Positions 52,501 to 55,121 of a DNA stretch of 55,121 bases are shown here, piece after piece. The notes beneath the pieces were generated by a model. The model saw only the letters and a list, made by a program, of their open reading frames with translations, was not told the origin of the DNA and ran no database searches. The stretch is taken from NCBI GenBank assembly GCA_016927755.1, contig JAFGLZ010000071.1, positions 1-55,121 of the forward strand, given 5' to 3'. A program made the translations under genes and the position numbers. This DNA comes from Phycisphaerae bacterium (lineage in GTDB: Bacteria > Planctomycetota > Phycisphaerae > UBA1845 > JAFGLZ01). Each line of letters starts with the position of its first letter. The first letter of the stretch is position 1.

Positions 52501-54220
52501 TGGCAATTCGGTCGTGGACGCCAACAACAGTGCATGCTACACCTTTAGGACGCATCAGACCTGGAACGACTACTTCACTGAGTGGTTCACGGACGGCACT
52601 ACAGGCGATGGGGATGGGACTCAGAATGGATACTGTATCCTCTTCGTACCAGACGGGTCACGGAGTTTCTACAGTGCATGCATCGATCACATCAGTGAAC
52701 TGCCTGTAGACCCCAATTGTGGGTATAGTCTTCCGAGCTGTCGTGACCTATCGGTACCCATCTTCCTCGATTTCGAGACGGTCTCGCTATACGGAAAGAG
52801 GTACGGTGATCGCAGAAGACCGATCTTTGTTGGCACAAACGGATACCTGACATTTGGTGAGGCCGACATAGACTGGGATCCGACGATTGAGGAGCATTTC
52901 CGCCTACCACGAGTGGCTGGCATGTATGACGATCTCGACTTGAGTGTAAGTGGTAGCCTCAACTGGAAACAGACGGAAGACCGCTTGGCCGTCACGTGGC
53001 TCAATGTCTTCTGTTTGTCTAGCGGTCCCGCCTATCCGTACACATTCCAGATCGAGATGTTCTATGACGGCAAGATTCGCATCTCATGGCTGACCCTAGG
53101 TGCGGTTTGGGGGATCGCGGGGCTGTCAGAAGGCCTTGGGGTGCCTCCCAACTTCCATTCGAGCGACCTGAGCGGCTATCCCGTGGGGCCTTGCCCATGC
53201 TACGTGCTGACGGCAGCGGCCGACCCCAATGACTCGGGCAGCGTTGTGCTGAGTCCGCCGGGTGGTCGGTATCCCGACGGAACGACAGTGCACGTCCACG
53301 CGCAGCACGAGCCCAACTGGCACTTTGATCATTGGGAGGGCGACGCGAACGGGACCGATCCCAACATAGAGATGGTCATGGACGCGAACGTGGCGATTAC
53401 GGCTGTGTTTGAACCGGGCGACCCTTGCTACACGCTGACAATGGATGTCGCACCGGATGGCAGCGGCTTCGTCGAGCCATCGGAGGGGCAGCACTCGTAT
53501 ACCGAGGGAACGGAGGTGGAGGTCAAAGCCACCCCTGCGTCCGGCTGGACCTTCGATCACTGGGAGGGTGATGCCAACGGGACGGAGCCGAACGATCTGG
53601 TGCTAATGGACTGGCACAGAACTGCCACGGCCGTCTTCGTTCGATACCGGACGCTGACGATCGACGTGCAGCCGGACGGGACGGGGTCCGTGGAGCCGCC
53701 GGAGGGTCAGCATCAGTATGGCGAGGGAACGGCCGTTCCCTTGATGGCGACGGCCACGCCTCCGTACCAGTTTGACCACTGGGAGGGGGACGCCAACGGG
53801 ACCGATCCAAACACCGAGGTGCTGGTTGACGGTGACAAGTCGGTCACCGCTTGTTTCAGCATGCCGTCGTTCTACGAACTGGACGTCACATGGGGGGACT
53901 ACGGATACGTGGAGGCTGATCCCGAGCCCAATGACGCGAACATGCCGTGGCGGTATCCGCCGACTACTGAAGTGACACTGACGGCGATCGAGGACAAGCC
54001 GGGCTCTTGGACCCGGTGGCACATCTACGACCCCAACTACCCGTGGGATCTCAACTACGCCGAGACGGACACGAACATGGTCATCACGGTGATCATGAAC
54101 GGGGATCGGCAGGTCGGGGCCGAGTTCACCTGCGGGGGCGTGGGTATCGAAACAGTCCCCTTGCTGGTCGTGATGTTCGTGGTCTGTGGGCTCGTTGGGA
54201 TGTTGAGGAGACGCCGCTAG
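49589..54220 (+). CDS. Large secreted subtilase (S8) with InlB-type repeats and membrane anchor
   Basis: A 1543-residue protein. ATG 49589 follows GAGGAGG by six bases. Signal peptide to about residue 32. An S8 domain begins near residue 310: catalytic Asp327 in VYDDG, His356 in HPTHICG (usual HGTHVAG, so Gly is Pro), Ser586 in YGTSSSAAFVSG. It is followed by a P-like beta domain, a fibronectin III-like segment (VISNVAVTVEDYTTAVVTFE), a NIDO-like region (FVGTNGYLTFGEADIDWD) and four InlB-B-type repeats. The C-terminus (VPLLVVMFVVCGLVGMLRRRR) is a hydrophobic helix plus Arg cluster, as in sorted surface proteins. The long N-terminal part before the S8 domain is probably a propeptide. Codon use and GC are slightly lower than in neighbours. 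It likely acts at the cell surface on proteins. Confidence 0.85.
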   Translation: MIMNIRSGVSIGLVVGVLGVGTIVWSSGVAASSGDSASTQAPRHVEPAKAVAGFKRASAVEGEDAEGTGHAGRGRGVRWRSGRVTPRPVGDADLGEQLKAQESRHVVVQLNEIPTAEKRAVLEASGVRLLRYLGGNAYFAKIEGQERGQAAVAAVRESGVIGVVQVERGHKLHPTLLRGEFPDHARFSAPVAGGRLAVGPRWEKVHRLPDAVLDRRVETEPDGETDTLVVYVLFHPDVQINGEAVEVVHNHGGVVRSVMRTINAAVVWVPQANLDALAGQDAVQWIEPALPTLEKANYWSRIRTQAEIVQSAPYNLDGSGVKVMVYDDGLPWPNHPDFGDRVHIHVREGVSGPNEHPTHICGSIGGDGSLWGDDPNNDPNCSPKGVAPGVVMECYAAQADDADLPGFLYTDPGDIEEAYDDAINTEGVEIINNSIVCELAARRFPCEWEGDYGLTSMIIDGIVRGSLGSHTRVVWANGNERDQDGDPLSRDPPEGWCGIGCYTTPPPATAKNAISVGAVYSDPNSLAYEPSVTFFTSWGPTDDGRLKPEVCAPGSSQWVILNPSAHTFSTSFLKPTTYPGRYYGTSSSAAFVSGLCALILQDFQTQFPGSPLPLNSTLKVLLVHTAEDHNSPGPDYGEGYGSVLVKEAIDLMRSGNFFEDVIDHDQEIVFYVDAPAEANSLKATLAWDDVPGALNASKELVNDLDIVAISPSEVIHLPWTLDPNLPMNGAVRTTSDHLNNLEQVVVDSPEEGLWAIRIRGYSIPQGPQSFSIAFTPGYQTCSPTGRIILDADSYGCSATAAVTVIDCDMDEDPQSVDSFAITMTSDTEPAGESVLVTETSESSGRFVGTISLGTTDAPGLLHVAPGDTVTAVYEDAEDANGDPAEVQDTAQVDCVSPVISNVAVTVEDYTTAVVTFETDVTAVGAVHYALSCGGPNETASELSRGTSHVLEIPGLEPNATYFFSVEAEDDAGNSVVDANNSACYTFRTHQTWNDYFTEWFTDGTTGDGDGTQNGYCILFVPDGSRSFYSACIDHISELPVDPNCGYSLPSCRDLSVPIFLDFETVSLYGKRYGDRRRPIFVGTNGYLTFGEADIDWDPTIEEHFRLPRVAGMYDDLDLSVSGSLNWKQTEDRLAVTWLNVFCLSSGPAYPYTFQIEMFYDGKIRISWLTLGAVWGIAGLSEGLGVPPNFHSSDLSGYPVGPCPCYVLTAAADPNDSGSVVLSPPGGRYPDGTTVHVHAQHEPNWHFDHWEGDANGTDPNIEMVMDANVAITAVFEPGDPCYTLTMDVAPDGSGFVEPSEGQHSYTEGTEVEVKATPASGWTFDHWEGDANGTEPNDLVLMDWHRTATAVFVRYRTLTIDVQPDGTGSVEPPEGQHQYGEGTAVPLMATATPPYQFDHWEGDANGTDPNTEVLVDGDKSVTACFSMPSFYELDVTWGDYGYVEADPEPNDANMPWRYPPTTEVTLTAIEDKPGSWTRWHIYDPNYPWDLNYAETDTNMVITVIMNGDRQVGAEFTCGGVGIETVPLLVVMFVVCGLVGMLRRRR
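53205..54130 (+). repeat. Four tandem InlB-B-like repeats in the subtilase gene
   Basis: About 70-residue units at 53205-53412, 53425-53640, 53646-53862 and (diverged) 53872-54127. The first three share FDHWEGDANGT followed by PN and end in TAVF or TACF. The DNA of the FDHWEGDANGT block is nearly the same in all three, which indicates recent duplication. Confidence 0.85.
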
Positions 54221-54282
54221 GTGGCTCCGCTCGGCAGCTCCTACGGGGGAGCACATATGCACTTTCAGTCTGAGGTGTGGCT

Positions 54283-54780
54283 ATGACGCGGCGACAAGGT
54301 GTCGGGATGACGGTGGCAGTCCTGGCCGTCTGTGCAGGAGTCTTCGCCTGGTGGTTGGGGGGCGGTCGTACTCCACGACCGGCGGAGCGCCAGGTCCAGA
54401 TGGAGAAGGCGACGCCGAACCCACAGGGAGGGATGGCGTCCCAGGACGCGACGATGTCCGAAACGCCCTCGCCCAGTACCCAAGCTGACGTCGCGGCGCT
54501 GCAGCATCGTCCGATGGCCACCCGACCAGCCGACCTCGCTGAACCCCGGTTGGTCGACCGCTCACGGGAGCGAGCACCGGGACGTCCTCCTGTACCGGCT
54601 GGCGCTCGGCTTGCCGACTTGGCCGCCAAGATGGGGGCCCAGGCAAGATCGAGTCCCAGCACCGGGGTCGCTCCTGACTGGCTGGAGTTCAGGAGGAATC
54701 ACCCCACAACACAGGGATTGAGGATCTTCGCCGATCGGCCGCATCGACCCTATCCCCTACGGGGAGGGGCTGCGCGCTGA
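54283..54780 (+). CDS. Small Pro-rich single-pass membrane protein
   Basis: A 165-residue protein. ATG 54283 has GAGG seven bases upstream. N-terminal helix VGMTVAVLAVCAGVFAWWLG, then a Pro/Ala/Arg-rich, low-complexity extracytoplasmic part (QADVAALQHRPMATRPADLA). No family recognised. It follows the subtilase gene by 62 bases and may be cotranscribed. The C-terminal 30 residues look different (PTTQGLRIFADRPHRPYPLR) and the frame may be broken there. Confidence 0.5.
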   Translation: MTRRQGVGMTVAVLAVCAGVFAWWLGGGRTPRPAERQVQMEKATPNPQGGMASQDATMSETPSPSTQADVAALQHRPMATRPADLAEPRLVDRSRERAPGRPPVPAGARLADLAAKMGAQARSSPSTGVAPDWLEFRRNHPTTQGLRIFADRPHRPYPLRGGAAR

Positions 54781-54888
54781 GAGACATTCCCAGTGTGCGA
54801 CACGGCTCGGTCTTGCCGGAAGTGTGCGGAATCGAAGTGAATGCCAAAACGGCGACTGCGACACGACGTTCGGAAAGGGGAATTCCCA

Positions 54889-55098
54889 ATGGATCGCGTG
54901 CGTCTCATCGTTGTGTTGAGCTTCGTCCTCCTGTGGCCATGGAATCTACCCGTCCGGGGCGAGGAGATGGATCACGATCCAGACCCGCCGCCCATCTACA
55001 GCGCGCAGTTCACCGATCCGAACATCCAGGAAGATCGTGTCCGCTTAACGAACCGCATCTATGCGCCGCCGGGGTTGCGCGGCATGATGGGGGCATGA
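54889..55098 (+). CDS. Small secreted peptide
   Basis: A 69-residue protein. ATG 54889 has AAAGGGG eight bases upstream. Signal peptide RLIVVLSFVLLWPWNLPVRG, then a short acidic and Pro-rich mature part (EEMDHDPDPPPIYSAQFTDP). Unknown function. It ends with a TGA that overlaps a possible next start codon (ATGA at 55095-55098). Confidence 0.5.
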   Translation: MDRVRLIVVLSFVLLWPWNLPVRGEEMDHDPDPPPIYSAQFTDPNIQEDRVRLTNRIYAPPGLRGMMGA

Positions 55099-55121
55099 GC
55101 AAGCGAGGCGTGTCGGCGGAA
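55095..55121 (+). CDS. Possible gene start cut by the window edge
   Basis: ATG 55095 overlaps the previous stop (ATGA) and reads MSKRGVSAE to the edge. Only nine codons are visible, so the call rests on the overlap alone. Confidence 0.25.

Overview
The window looks like a chromosomal segment of a high-GC planctomycete (Planctomycetota, probably Phycisphaerae-like). This is inferred from gene content, not from a marker gene: DUF1080 and DUF1349 proteins, BNR/Asp-box proteins, a neutral ceramidase-like lipase, secreted Gfo/Idh/MocA and xylose-isomerase-like proteins with twin-arginine leaders, a BlaI/BlaR1(M56) pair, an ECF sigma gene, a zinc-ribbon membrane protein with the CPYCDYNLTGL motif, and many intergenic palindromes typical of the phylum. 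No rRNA, complete tRNA or CRISPR array was seen.

Layout. Positions 286-954 hold a Shedu-type nuclease gene. Positions 1158-5924 (minus strand) hold an ECF sigma factor, a coupled membrane protein that is a candidate anti-sigma factor, a small secreted protein and a 1046-residue Asp-box lipoprotein. Positions 6345-7148 encode a membrane-anchored Suppressor-of-fused domain protein. Positions 7229-15563 form a carbohydrate region (DUF1080 protein, GT-C-like membrane protein, three Tat-leader sugar or glycan proteins) whose gaps hold direct repeats and hairpins. Positions 15682-19413 carry a small MazG-like gene and a GH38 mannosidase preceded by a 10-bp tandem repeat. Positions 19468-22229 are a BlaI/BlaR1 pair with two palindromic operators in its promoter; BlaR1 has an extra C-terminal domain. 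Positions 22420-28006 contain two paralogous DUF1624-type acyltransferase membrane proteins around two lipoproteins and an acyl-CoA dehydrogenase. Positions 28358-33728 encode a GH78 rhamnosidase, a beta-helix protein and a URO-D family protein. Positions 33764-36981 (minus strand) form a three-gene set: Cys-tailed TPR protein, NapH-like iron-sulfur membrane protein, zinc-ribbon membrane protein. Positions 37041-40316 encode DUF1349 and BNR_4 proteins and a Fic enzyme. Positions 40532-42985 hold two unknown genes and a DUF1003 protein. Positions 43154-47386 encode a Gfo/Idh/MocA protein, a sialidase-like protein and a ceramidase-like protein. Positions 47700-49588 are decayed accessory DNA: the 3' end of a tyrosine recombinase gene, a tRNA 3' half and a fragment of a formylglycine-generating-enzyme domain. 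From 49589 to the end lie a 1543-residue surface subtilase with InlB-type repeats and small secreted proteins.

Most genes appear to serve capture and breakdown of complex glycans (mannose, rhamnose, fucose/arabinose, uronate and sialic-acid-like substrates) by exported enzymes, plus sensing (ECF sigma, BlaI/BlaR1). The most unusual aspect is structural: several gene groups are bracketed by copies of the same non-coding repeat in direct orientation, and intergenic spaces are filled with short perfect hairpins. The best candidates for new biology are these repeat-bracketed cassettes, the BlaR1 fused to a C39/BtrH-like domain, and the Cys-tailed TPR/NapH-like/zinc-ribbon set.
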